Assembly (NCBI GenBank): GCA_020284085.1
Contig: JACEVL010000774.1
Coordinates: 801,888-865,887 of the forward strand
Source of the DNA: Aporrectodea caliginosa
Taxonomy: Eukaryota; Annelida; Clitellata; Crassiclitellata; Lumbricidae
Reading direction: 5' to 3'
Length of the DNA stretch: 64,000 bases
The notes beneath the pieces are model-generated. The model saw only the letters and a list, made by a program, of their open reading frames with translations, searched no databases and was not told the DNA's origin. This document shows, one piece after another, positions 32,208-42,138 of this stretch (positions are counted from its first letter, which is position 1; every line of letters starts with the position of its first letter). The translations under genes were made by a program, and so were the position numbers.

Positions 32208-35200
32208 TAGGGTGGAGTGAAAATTTTTTTTCCCGAATTTGAAATTCCGTTAGCGATCAAAAGTTGCGTATGGTATCACAGAATTGCTACAAAAAATTTG
32301 AAATTTTTATGTTGACGTCTTCTGCCCTCTACCGGACGATTTTAGGACGCCATATTGATTTTCAGTACTGTCAGGCAATTTAGCCTGCAATATTTCATGT
32401 TTACGTCAACCAAAGTGATAGAATTCCATCATCGTGACGTGACCTAAACTATTATGTATTCTTAGTAGTATTCGTAGTATTCTTTAAATACATTCTGATA
32501 GAATTTCATTTTCTTAGCAAACTGTAGAAGCAAAATGGCTGAGAGTCGCTTAAGACTTAAGAGAAAAGTGAGCATCTGTCCAATATTTGGAGTTGCAAAG
32601 CGAATGAAACTAGATGTCTTACCAACTATTCGAGATCTTCTTGAGGACTACCAATGGGTAAGGCGTGATTTACGTAAACACCCAGTTAAAGAGCCCGAAG
32701 CATTCGAAATTGTCAGTGTTCTAGTAAAAAAAGTGAAAGAAATTTGGACACGGGCCTCTGTCCCGACTGTTACGATAGATCGAATCACTAAACTTGTGCG
32801 AATCCATCATGATCAGTATCTAAAGTTAATCCGATACCCCGCATGTAAAAGAAGTGCCAACTACGAGCAGAAGGTCGCAAAATTCAGAGAACATGCAATA
32901 AATACGTTGTTTGACATTGCCAGTTGCAAGTGCTCAGATCCAGCCGCATGTAGATGTCCAAAAGAAGGAAAGATTCCGGTGGAAGAAAGACAATTTCTAA
33001 AAGACCAAAGAACTGTAAGGACAATGATGATAGGGTCAATCGACCGGCCGAAAACAGAAAAACTTATGCTTAGAGCACAACGAAAGAAGGACGAAGCGAT
33101 GCGACTTACATCAAGCGGTGCTTCAACATCAAGGTCGGTTGATGAGCTTGATGAACATTATTCATCTGACAAAAACCTTGAAGGTGACGAAACCGATAAT
33201 GGATCTTCAGCAGGCAAGGAAGAAATGGAAGACAAAAAAATCGCCAAAACTCAACACTCACAACAAAGACGACGACTGACGAACACGGCACAAGCGTCAG
33301 AGAGATATGGAATATCTGACAGAGCAGCAGCAGACATTGCTTCGAGCCTACTTACAGATTTCGGAATAGTAACAACTGGCGATAAATCTGAGGTTATTGA
33401 CCGTTCCAAACTCCGAAGAGAAAGAAAAAGACTGCGTGAAGATTTGCTTCAGGAATCCGCAAGCCATTCTTCGGATCTTCGCGGTCTATACTTCGACGGC
33501 AGAAAAGACAAGACTCTACTGCAGGAAAATATTGGAGGTAAGTTACATCGCAGGACTGTTATTGAAGAACACATAGTATTGATTGAAGAACCCGACTCGA
33601 ACTATTTGGGACATATTGCTCCAGTGCGTGGCAGTGCTGAGTGTATAAAGCAGGCCATACTGGATTTCTTCGAAGAAAGAAATATAAGCATGGAATTATT
33701 GGCTGTCATGGGATGCGATGGAACGGCTGTCAACACAGGACATAAGGGTGGTATTATCAGATTGTTAGAAGTACATCTTAAGCGTCCACTCCACTGGTTC
33801 ATATGCCTATTACATACCAACGAGCTACCGTTACGTCACCTCTTCGAGCAACTTGATGGCAGTACTACCGGACCACGAAGCTTTTCAGGCGAACTTGGAA
33901 CACAAGTTCAACGATGTGAGAACATGCCAATGGTTAAATTCCAGCAAATTGAATGCGATTTACAAGTGCTACCTGACTCTGTTCTGCAGGATCTCAGTAC
34001 AGACCAGAGATACTTGTACGACATGTCTCAAGCTGTATCTAGTGGTATATGCGATGAGGCACTGTTGCATCGAAGTCCTGGAAAACTAGTAATGTCTCGT
34101 TGGTTGACTTTGGCTAACAGAATACTACGCCTATACGTTGCCACGAAAGAGCCAAGCAACTGTCTCTCGACAATTGCTGAGTTCGTTTTGAAAGTTTACG
34201 CCCCTGTTTGGTTTGCAGTAAAGTCCAAACCCTCCTGCAAAGATGGTGCGAAGCATCTGTGGATGCTTGCTAACAAATCACGATACTTGCCTGATTATTT
34301 AAAGTCAATAGTTGATCCAGTTATTCAGAGAAACGCCTTCTTTGCTCATCCTGAAAATGTACTTCTTTCAATGATCACGGATGAGAGGAAATCTATTCGA
34401 GAATTAGGAATCAGAAGAATAATGAAGGCGCGATCGAGTAAGAAGCCTCAGAGAGGAATTCGCATATTTCACCCCCCAAGTTTGAACTTTCATGCAGCCG
34501 ACTATACAGAATTAATTGACTGGCAGTCATGGGAAGTGACAGAGCCACCTCTAACGAAGGACATAAATGATGACGACCTGGAACAGTTGATCCACAATGC
34601 CGACGACTCCGCGATTGATTTACTTCGCTTTCCAAAGTTTCCATGCCATACTCAAGCAGTCGAGAGGTCTGTCAAGACAGTTACAGAGTCATCATTGCTG
34701 GTTGTTGGACAGCATGCAAGAGATGGATTAGTTCGCGCAAGACTTGAAGCTAGAAAGATAATGCCAACATATGAAACAAAGCGTGATTTCAATACTAAAT
34801 AATTACATACAGAACTCCACTAATAGCCAATTCCAGGATATGGACGCCATTTTGTCCGCAATTTTGGTTTTCGTGCAGTGCTACCTGAATGACATTGGCT
34901 TCATCATATTTGTTGACCTCGAAAATGTTGACTCAGACCCTGAAATCATGATTCCATTGCATACATGACTTCATCAATTGCCATTTTAAGATTCTGGCCG
35001 CCATTTTGTCCGCCATTTTGATTTTTTGAAGTGCTACATATTATCTTTGATTCCATTGCATTCCTTGAACCCTATAATCTTAATTTAGAGCCTAAAACCG
35101 TGTTTCTGTCACATAAAATGCTTTACTTTTAGTCATCTGAAGTAATTGGCAGCCATTTTGTCCTTAAATCGTCCGGTAGAGGGCAGAAGACGTCAACATA

Positions 35201-35312
35201 AAAATTTCAAAATTTTTGTAGCATTTCTGTGATACCATACGCAACTTTTGATCACTAACGGATTTTGAAATTCGAGAAAAAATTGTTTTTCACTCGGATT
35301 CACTCCACCCTA
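32208..35312 (+). mobile_element. Apparently intact hAT-like transposon
   Basis: 3105 bp. The ends TAGGGTGGAGTGA and its complement start TIRs of about 145 bp (32208-32351 and 35162-35312), matching closely from GATCAAAAGTTGCGTATGG to CTCTACCGGACGATTT. The exact 8-bp TSD is GTGTGTAT (32200-32207 and 35313-35320). Related sequence at 38941-38960 and 46969-46985 is unoccupied (TAGTGTTTGTATGTTG). Subterminal GCCATTTTGTCC words lie at 34846, 35000 and 35152. One long uninterrupted ORF fills the interior. Confidence 0.93.
32535..34802 (+). CDS. hAT-like transposase, 755 residues
   Basis: Likely cut-and-paste transposase of the flanking TIR element, acting in the nucleus. The start ATG follows the left TIR by about 180 bp and no stop interrupts the frame. 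The N-terminal 300 residues are basic and helical with a C-x-C-x5-C-x-C cluster (about 131-141) and an acidic linker (about 200-235). The RNase H-like core shows YFDGRKD (Asp 321), GCDGTAVNTG (Asp 395), ICLLH as C-x-x-H (424-427) and PCHTQAVERSVK (Glu 710). The long gap before Glu fits the helical insertion of hAT transposases. The sequence is far from classical hAT proteins, and the usual hAT dimerisation block and BED finger are not obvious. I assign superfamily from TSD, TIR and motif order. It looks functional. Confidence 0.82.
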   Translation: MAESRLRLKRKVSICPIFGVAKRMKLDVLPTIRDLLEDYQWVRRDLRKHPVKEPEAFEIVSVLVKKVKEIWTRASVPTVTIDRITKLVRIHHDQYLKLIRYPACKRSANYEQKVAKFREHAINTLFDIASCKCSDPAACRCPKEGKIPVEERQFLKDQRTVRTMMIGSIDRPKTEKLMLRAQRKKDEAMRLTSSGASTSRSVDELDEHYSSDKNLEGDETDNGSSAGKEEMEDKKIAKTQHSQQRRRLTNTAQASERYGISDRAAADIASSLLTDFGIVTTGDKSEVIDRSKLRRERKRLREDLLQESASHSSDLRGLYFDGRKDKTLLQENIGGKLHRRTVIEEHIVLIEEPDSNYLGHIAPVRGSAECIKQAILDFFEERNISMELLAVMGCDGTAVNTGHKGGIIRLLEVHLKRPLHWFICLLHTNELPLRHLFEQLDGSTTGPRSFSGELGTQVQRCENMPMVKFQQIECDLQVLPDSVLQDLSTDQRYLYDMSQAVSSGICDEALLHRSPGKLVMSRWLTLANRILRLYVATKEPSNCLSTIAEFVLKVYAPVWFAVKSKPSCKDGAKHLWMLANKSRYLPDYLKSIVDPVIQRNAFFAHPENVLLSMITDERKSIRELGIRRIMKARSSKKPQRGIRIFHPPSLNFHAADYTELIDWQSWEVTEPPLTKDINDDDLEQLIHNADDSAIDLLRFPKFPCHTQAVERSVKTVTESSLLVVGQHARDGLVRARLEARKIMPTYETKRDFNTK

Positions 35313-35329
35313 GTGTGTATGTTGTCAGG

Positions 35330-36890
35330 CCAGAACAGAAGGGGGTGGGTAATAAATAATATAAAGCACTAGTCAGTGTAGTCACTAGTAATCAGGCATG
35401 CAAAAATGTCACTGTGCTGTAATCTGGACCTACTACAAGTAGTTGAATTGATACCTGGTTTAAGTAGGCCTATTCTTAGTTGAATACAAGTATTATGCTT
35501 ACTGTTCGAGTGTTCGTATATTCGATAAAGGGTTAAACTTTAACGTTGTTGTGCAAGCCCTATATATTGCGCCCTTTTAATTTTCTTGTTGACTTCAAAT
35601 CGTTCTTGTCATAGTAGGCTACTGTGTACCACTGAAAGCTAATTTTGCGCCCCTCTTGTGCTGCGCTTGGGGGCGGCTACTCCTCTACCCCCTTCGTTAC
35701 CCATTGGAAGGGTTCCGAGGGGCTAAACCTGAACCTCTTACTTTAAAACATAAATAAATATAAATAAACATTAAGTTAAAGTAACTCAATAATTTTTAAT
35801 TACAAATTTAAATTAACTAAATTATTTTTAATAGCTAAAGAAAGTTCCCGAAACGCCGTTCCGGATCGTTCTGTCTGAAAAAGCATTGCATATAAGAAGA
35901 AGAATTATTGTCAAATGTCACTGACTCGCTTTAAATCGTCTAAATCGTCGCTTTGGGCCCTGCCACTGCCAGCTCTGTTCCTGCTTATGGTTTGCAATTT
36001 ACATGTACGACGCCACGAACGATCTAATCTTATCTCCATTGTATAGCACTAGTTTCTTCATAGAGTTCTCAGACTTCTGAAGATTACGAAACTCACTGTC
36101 TATCAATATCCTGCGCGTGTCCTCTGACGGCTCTAATGTATCAAAAACTCTACGTGTACTGCCAGCATGTTGTCATTATTTTACTTTCAGAAGAATTATT
36201 AGTCATCGTTACACTCATTACTCTGTAACCCAATTTGGCAGAACCAGAACTAACTGAAGTAGATACTGCGTGGGTGCCATCGTGGCCTGTTCTTGTGCTT
36301 GGACAGGAGGCCTACTATCTTTGGCTTCGTCAGAACGACAAGGTTAACCAACGTCCATGTGTTTTGAGCAGGTTTATTTTATGCTTTGAACAGAGATAAT
36401 TAAGATTGTTGAGCCCACGGCAATTATCAGCTGCGATTTACATAACTGGCGAACTGTTCCCAAACACCACCACTCTTTACCAAAGGCGAAAATCTGTAGG
36501 ACCTGCATAACTTTGAGGGGGGCGACTCTCTAGGGGTCGGGTTTTTGCATGTTTTGGGGGGATAGACAGGCCTCAGTCAAACTTTTGGGGTGGGAGACAG
36601 TCTCCCTCTGTCCTCCATGATTTACTCCTCTGTTCTTTACATTTGTTGATTTAGAGATTGTTTATAAAGTCATTAATTTTAAATAAAAACGGTTCACCGC
36701 TATTACTCACGAATTCGATGCGACGACGCCGACAAGTCAATAAACTCAACATTAATCACTGGTCGTGTGAAATGTGAAGCCTCACTCATAATTATGGCAT
36801 CACCAATAATATTAAGACATGGAATGAGCCGATAAATACGTCAGTAAAGGTAGTATTACCTTCTCTGCTACTAGACAGCGTCGGGCTTTC
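35330..36890. repeat. Dispersed repeat copy 2, then unrecognised DNA
   Basis: Positions 35365-35720 repeat 355-700; 35845-35890 resembles the inner part of the repeat at 88-342. From about 35900 to 36880 I see no gene or known element. Confidence 0.55.
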
Positions 36891-37057
36891 TCGATCGTTG
36901 GTCCTTCCTTCTGGAATAGCCTCCCCTCTGACCTTCGTTCTCTCCCGCGAGACCTCTCTGATTCTTTCTAAAGACTGCTTAAGACCTTCCTCTTTGACCG
37001 GGCCTGGGTCGGGAGCGCCTCTGAGTAGTTATCTTGAAGATGCGCTATATAAATTTC

Positions 37058-37121
<64 letters not shown>
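36880..37121 (+). mobile_element. L2/CR1-type LINE 3' end with (GATA)n
   Basis: The frame near 36885-36970 reads FSIVGPSFWNSLPSDLRSLP, a typical end of L2/CR1-type RTs. GGGAGCGCCTCTGAGTAG and GATGCGCTATATAAATTTC follow, then (GATA)n from about 37058 to 37121. Severely 5'-truncated. Confidence 0.8.
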
Positions 37122-37123
<2 letters not shown>

Positions 37124-37433
37124 TACGTAACCCGTTATCAACCACTATTATCGTTATATTTCCATTACCTTGCATTTGTGAGTTTCACGGCGTTAACGAC
37201 GGTGAAAGAGATACTTTTCAAATCCGTCCAACCCGGGTTTCAGTCACGTTCAAACCCGGGTTTCGGGTTTCAAAAAATGTCGGGTATCCCGGGTAACCCG
37301 GGCACCATAAACCCGGGTTTGCATTCCCTAGTGTGTACCAATGTAGGCCCAATATGTATGTATGTATGAATGTTTGTACGTAGGTTTGCATGTGTGTGTT
37401 TGAGAGTTTCTGTGTGTATTAGACTTACAGAGT

Positions 37434-38945
37434 GACATGGGGAATTTCCCCGCGGTAAACCGAGGTAACCGCGGTAAATCCCGCGGAAATGGAGACAACA
37501 ATTGCGGTAATATCGCGAGAATGGAGTTTACTCTCGCAATAATACAGAGGTAATGGGGATTGAGGCATTAATCCGCGGTAATGGCAACTATTGTAGTTCT
37601 ACACTCTACAGTTTATTCAGCGTGTAGACTGTATAGTTTGCTGTAACTTACTTCGTTAGTTACAGCTACTTACATGTAATTACTCAACTTAAAATTCCAG
37701 TTTCACTTCCATTCACTTTTCCATGCTACAGGCTCATATCAATTGTACTTCCTGTTTACGGAATACTTTTAAACAAACTGTTAAAACAAAAACGCGACCG
37801 AATTTGCTGAAAAGGTTATTGTACTTCAACTAAAAGTTTTATCAGCTTGTAACACTTGTCTATGCTGGTAAATTGATTTTTACCGTAGTAGTCACGCCAC
37901 GTGTCATTCTTAGAGCTGCAAGTACAATATCAAATCAGTCCAAAGTGATGTTAAAAACTTGAGAACTGAAAAGAAGATTTTTCGTTTCCAGAAACCTACT
38001 AGTCAGACTCAGAAATAGTCAGACCTTGGTTAATGCAAACTGTCAATAAGATAGTCTGTTTTTTGCGTATGTTTTAATAATGCAATCAGCAATACAATAC
38101 AACTAGCTTTGTAAGCTAAAAAAAAAAATTTAATTGGTGAAAACTGTTTGCAGGAATGTGATGCTGTATTGTATTGTATTGTATCTAAAGATTTATATAG
38201 CGCCTCTCTCAGAATAACTATTCAGAAGCGCTCTCAGCACAAGAACTTTGGGGAAAAGAAACGTCTTTAAAAAACGAAAGTCCAAAGAGGAAAAACTACG
38301 AATTAGTTTAGCCCTTAATGAGGGGAAGGTCATTCAAAGTAGAGGGACCATCCATAGCAAATGCCCGGCACTGAGCCAAGGCAGTCCTAGTCCTGGGAAC
38401 AAAAAGATCTAGCCAATCAGCAGAGCGCAAGGAACGAGATGAGGTCGCAGATAACGGCTTTCGCATATACTCTGGGCACTGCACAGCCGCGCCTTTGAGA
38501 CTAGAAAGAGGATCTTATAATGGATGCGCGCAGTGATAGGAAGCCAGTGCAAGACATCAAGCATATAATATGTAGAGATATGCGAAAAGCGAGGGAGTCG
38601 GGCTATGAGCCTAACTGAAGCATTTAAGACCGATTGAAGGGGAGAAAGACGCTTTTTCGGGAGGCCAATAAGAAGTGAGTTGCAGTAGTCAATTCTGGAT
38701 CAGATAAACGCAGGTACAAATTGTACAATGGTGGTAAAGACAGAGGGAGAGACCGATCGTCTGATGGCTCTGAGACGCCTCAGTTGAAAGAAACTGTACT
38801 GCGGGGATGGGATGGCTATGGTGAAAACCTGCGGGATGGGACGGGGATGGGGACTAACCATGTGTGAGTAGGGCGGGGATTGGGAAGATTTACTTGTTGC
38901 GGGGCGGGGATGGGAACGAGATTGTCTCCCGCGTCACTCTCTAGT
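37434..38945. mobile_element. TIR repeat with GGGGAA ends, copy in gene A
   Basis: The left end AGAGTGACATGGGGAATTTC and the right end, read inward, AGAGTGACGCGGGAGAC are inverted. The left third is rich in CCGCGGTAA words, the right third in GGGGATGGG words. The sister copy is at 45993-46966, and a partial right half at about 31045-32197. This copy carries a minus-strand LINE at 38170-38795. Confidence 0.6.
38170..38795 (-). mobile_element. L2/CR1-type LINE 3' end (minus)
   Basis: On the minus strand it has LHWLPITARIHYKILFLV (RT C-terminus), then GAGGCGCTATATAAATC and an (ATACA)n tail. The sister site in the duplicate at about 46810 (GATGCTGTACTGTGGGG) is empty, so it inserted after the duplication. 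Confidence 0.8.
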
Positions 38946-38988
38946 GTTTGTATGTTGTTAGTTCGTTCGTCATTTTATTGCACAACAG

Positions 38989-39209
38989 GTGGATGTACGT
39001 GGACTACATCTGTCAAAACGTATAGCCAAAATGACGGATTGATCATCCCAGCGTCTAATGTTTCCGCCTGTCAAAGTGCTTGTATTCAGATTGTCGGATG
39101 TAAGAGTATAGACTGGATTACTTCTTGGACAAGAAACTCCTGCTATCTTTATCCGACACAGCAGATAAGGAAGGCCGAATATTCCACCCACTACGACCTC
39201 CAGTGTTAA
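38989..39209 (+). CDS. PAN/apple-like domain, terminal exon 4
   Basis: Acceptor GCACAACAG (ending 38988), phase 1, and stop TAA at 39207-39209 after the last Cys. The domain has six Cys: GGCTWTTSV, VSACQSACI, VGCKSIDW, NSCYLY, DLQC. AATAAA follows at 39323-39328, so this is a complete terminal exon. No membrane segment or GPI signal follows the domain, so the product would be secreted if it has a signal peptide. The sister terminal exon is 47009-47226. Confidence 0.82.
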
Positions 39210-39322
39210 GATTACTCACACGTGGTGGACTCGCATTCAGACTCAACCGATCATCTCAACTCGGAATTACGTCGAATAATGACTTTGTCGCATAATATTA
39301 TTGCGCTATAAAAATACAGATG

Positions 39323-39328
39323 AATAAA
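39323..39328 (+). promoter_or_regulatory. Polyadenylation signal
   Basis: AATAAA about 115 bp after the TAA of the terminal exon. The same GATGAATAAACCCATCGTG context follows the sister exon at 47335. Confidence 0.7.
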
Positions 39329-39509
39329 CCCATCGTGTGTTTGTTTACCTAGTATTCTTAGGCTTAGATCAGTTGTCGTTTCTGTTTTGCCTCACATGTT
39401 TTCAATTATTGTCCACACGTCTCCTAATTCGTTTTCCTTCGCTCATTTGTGCTTTTCTGCTGAAAATCGCCAAAACAAAGTGGTAATACCAGTTTTTTCT
39501 ACCGAAGAA

Positions 39510-40084
39510 ACTGGCAGCGTATGTATGCCTTGTCCTTATCTTTGTATGTGTAATATGTCATTATATGTGCATAATTATATACAGTATTATACACGTGCAA
39601 GTTTTTATCGAACCGAAGCGAGAGCCTCTGGCGAACGCCAAATGTTTCCAGTGGTGTTACTAAGGGTTTCATCGCCCAGGGCCAGGGACAAGGGTTGATG
39701 ACTGCGAATCTTTTAATTTTCTTGTTGACTTTTAATCGTTCCTGTCATAGTACTGTGTACCACTGAAAGTCAATTTTGCACTCCTCTGGTGCTGCGCCTG
39801 GGGGCAGCTACCCCCTCTCGCCCCGTTCGTTACGCCACTAAAAGTTTCTGCCGTGCCTTTTGGAAGGCCTGATTCGGTGCAGTGTAAATAATGTATTAAT
39901 AATAAGAATGATGATCACAACGACGACGATGATGAGATGACGTTGATGATGGTCGCTGTTGAAGGCGCTCAGTCAAAACAAATCAATAGGCAGTTTAGGT
40001 CAAGTTCGGTTCCAGGTCAAAGGGTCAGGCAGGCGGACAGCCAGACGGTTACCTTGGATGGTGTTTAGAATTGGAGCGGCGATA
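39510..40084. repeat. Dispersed repeat modules
   Basis: 39700-39860 resembles 570-700 and 35570-35720; 39860-40085 resembles 740-950. No gene. Confidence 0.65.
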
Positions 40085-40580
40085 GAGTTAAAAGGGGAAC
40101 AGGAGGAATCAGAATAGAATATGAGAAAAAGGAGGAATGAGGATAGGATATGTGGAAGAGGATGAATGAGGACAAACTGTGGAAGAGGAGGAATGAGGAT
40201 TGAATATGTGGAACAGGAGGAATGAGGATAGGATATGTGGAAGAGGATGAATGAGGACAAACTGTGGAAGAGGAGGAATGAGGATTGAATATGTGGAACA
40301 GGAGGAATGAGGATAGAATATGTGGAAGAGGAGGAATGAGAGTAGAATAATTATATGGAAAAAGAGGGATGAGGATTGAATATGTGGAATAGGATAAATG
40401 AGGATAGAATATGTGGAAGAGGAGGAATGAGGACAGACTATGTGGAAGAGGAGAAATGAGGATTGAATCTGTGGAAGAAGAGGAATGAGGATTGAGTATG
40501 TGGAATAGGGGAAATGAGGATAGAATATGTGGAAGAGAAGGAATGAGTATTGAATATGTGGAAGAGGAGCAATGAGGTTA
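40085..40580. repeat. 29-bp minisatellite, about 17 copies
   Basis: Tandem GAGGAATGAGGATAGAATATGTGG-type units of about 29 bp with many small changes. The Leu/Pro/Ser-rich minus-strand frame of 176 codons across it is repeat translation. Confidence 0.9.
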
Positions 40581-41029
40581 GAATATTGCAAGAGCTGCAC
40601 TGTTCTGATGTGATGTAATGTACAGATATTACTGATCATTATGTAGCGCCTTATCTTAAAGTTGGCATATAATATCTCGCTAGCAAAAGAACGGCAATGA
40701 CGTTGTGTTATGTAATGTCATGTGGTGGAAACATACACAGAAAACGTGCCTTACTCTATATCTAGACCTTACCTTATTATAAGGTTTGCATTGATTTACT
40801 TTACCCTAGTTGGCTAGTTACCTACCTAATCGGAAAAGGTATTGAAGGCAGCGAGAACGAAAGCTTACCTCATCTTACCTCATTTTACCTTTTCTTACTG
40901 TACCTTAGTTTACCCTATTTTTCTGACTAATACTTACATTAACCTACCTTGCCTTACATTTGCTGAAAATGTGCTGATACAATTAATTAGACTCCGCTAC
41001 TTTAGTCTCTTTCTTGTAATTATTTAACA
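40581..41029. other. No gene seen
   Basis: Contains a run of TTACCTTACC-like words at 40740-40960, otherwise unremarkable. Confidence 0.5.
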
Positions 41030-41345
41030 TTATCAAAGGAGAAGGCCCTATCTTATGTAACATTATCATAGGAGAAGGCCCTATTTAAATTAATGTAACA
41101 TTACCACAGGAGAAGGCCCTATCTTATGAAACATTATAACAGGAGAATGCCCAATCCTATGGAACATCATCACTTTAAAAGGCCCTATCTTATGTTACCT
41201 TATCACAGGAGAAGGCCCTATCCTATGGAACATTATCACTGGAAAAGACCCTATCTCATATAGAATTATCGCATAAGAAGGCCTTATCTTATGTAACATT
41301 ATCACAGGAGAAGGTCCGATTTTATGTAACATTATCACAAGAGAA
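41030..41345. repeat. 33-bp minisatellite, second array
   Basis: About nine units of TAACATTATCACAGGAGAAG plus GCCCTATCTTATG, the same as at 1330-1545 and 50540-50765. Confidence 0.9.
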
Positions 41346-41359
41346 TCTCAGCCTAAAGT

Positions 41360-41830
41360 TCAACCGTAACGGTTCGGAGTCCATTTCTGCGAAATTCTGG
41401 ATCTCTCGGTCACAGTCCACTGGATTCCACTCTGTCTTTTGTGTCGATTATTCGCATTCCCAGTGGCTGCTAAGGATAGGACAGCAGGGAGGGGAAAGTA
41501 TGCTCTACTCTGACTGTACCTCTCCTTTCTCGTTGGTCATTGACTTCTGGGGTGATTTAATACGTTTGTGCGTGGTAGAGTGGAGTGGGGTAAATTGGGC
41601 GATGGTTTCCAAAACAAACAGTCATAGCAACCTCGACGAAATTGTCAAGGAAATGCTGACGATTGTAGGACATGGTAGTCAGTTGATCAGAGCGATGGAC
41701 TTGCAAAGCGTAGAGTACTGGTTCGAACCTCCTCTGAGATGGTTGCTATGTAGGCCTACTTGAGCAAATCCTTCACTCACAATTGCTCAGCGCCATCGAT
41801 TGGTAAATTAGATAGTGATATCTACTAAAT
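41360..41830 (+). repeat. tRNA-headed dispersed repeat, copy 2
   Basis: Nearly identical to 1550-2045 from GTTGGTCATTGACTTCTGGG onward. A-box-like segment at 41676-41693, B box GGTTCGAACC at 41720-41729. A TAG array follows. Confidence 0.65.
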
Positions 41831-41832
41831 GC

Positions 41833-41909
<77 letters not shown>

Positions 41910-41996
41910 TGTAGTGGTAGTGGTAGGGGTAGGGGTAGTGGTAGGGATAGTGGTAGTGGTAGTGGTAGTGGCTGTGGCAGTGGCAGTAGCAGTAGC

Positions 41997-42063
<67 letters not shown>

Positions 42064-42076
42064 TAGTAGTAGTAGT
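41833..42076. repeat. (TAG)n with GGTAGT variants
   Basis: Pure TAG runs at both ends surround a GGTAGT/GGCAGT-rich middle (about 41910-41995). The same variant order is seen near 2230-2300. Confidence 0.95.
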
Positions 42077-42138
42077 TGCAGTAGTAGTAACAATAATAAA
42101 AACGGCAACAACAGCAATAACAGCAACAATAATACCAT

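Larger units (their letters stand above)
30409..37330. mobile_element. 6.9-kb TIR-bounded block, hAT-type ends
   Basis: The left end TATGGAATGCAAACCCG and right end CGGGTTTGCATTCCCTA are inverted, with more CCCGGGTTT words inside each end. Flanks GCGTGTAG and GTGTGTAC approximate an 8-bp duplication. The duplicate intron at about 45900 shows the empty site TCAATGTGTGTACCAATG. Inside are two further hAT elements, a partial copy of the GGGGAA-ended TIR repeat and a LINE tail. Whether it moved as one unit or grew after insertion is open. Confidence 0.75.

Noticed and set aside
32208..35312. TA target duplication (mariner-like) for the 755-residue element
   Set aside because: Counting TAGGG as the end gives an exact 8-bp duplication GTGTGTAT on both sides, and TA is then part of the TIR. 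The unoccupied related sites agree.
40109..40639. 176-codon minus-strand frame
   Set aside because: Translation of the 29-bp minisatellite.
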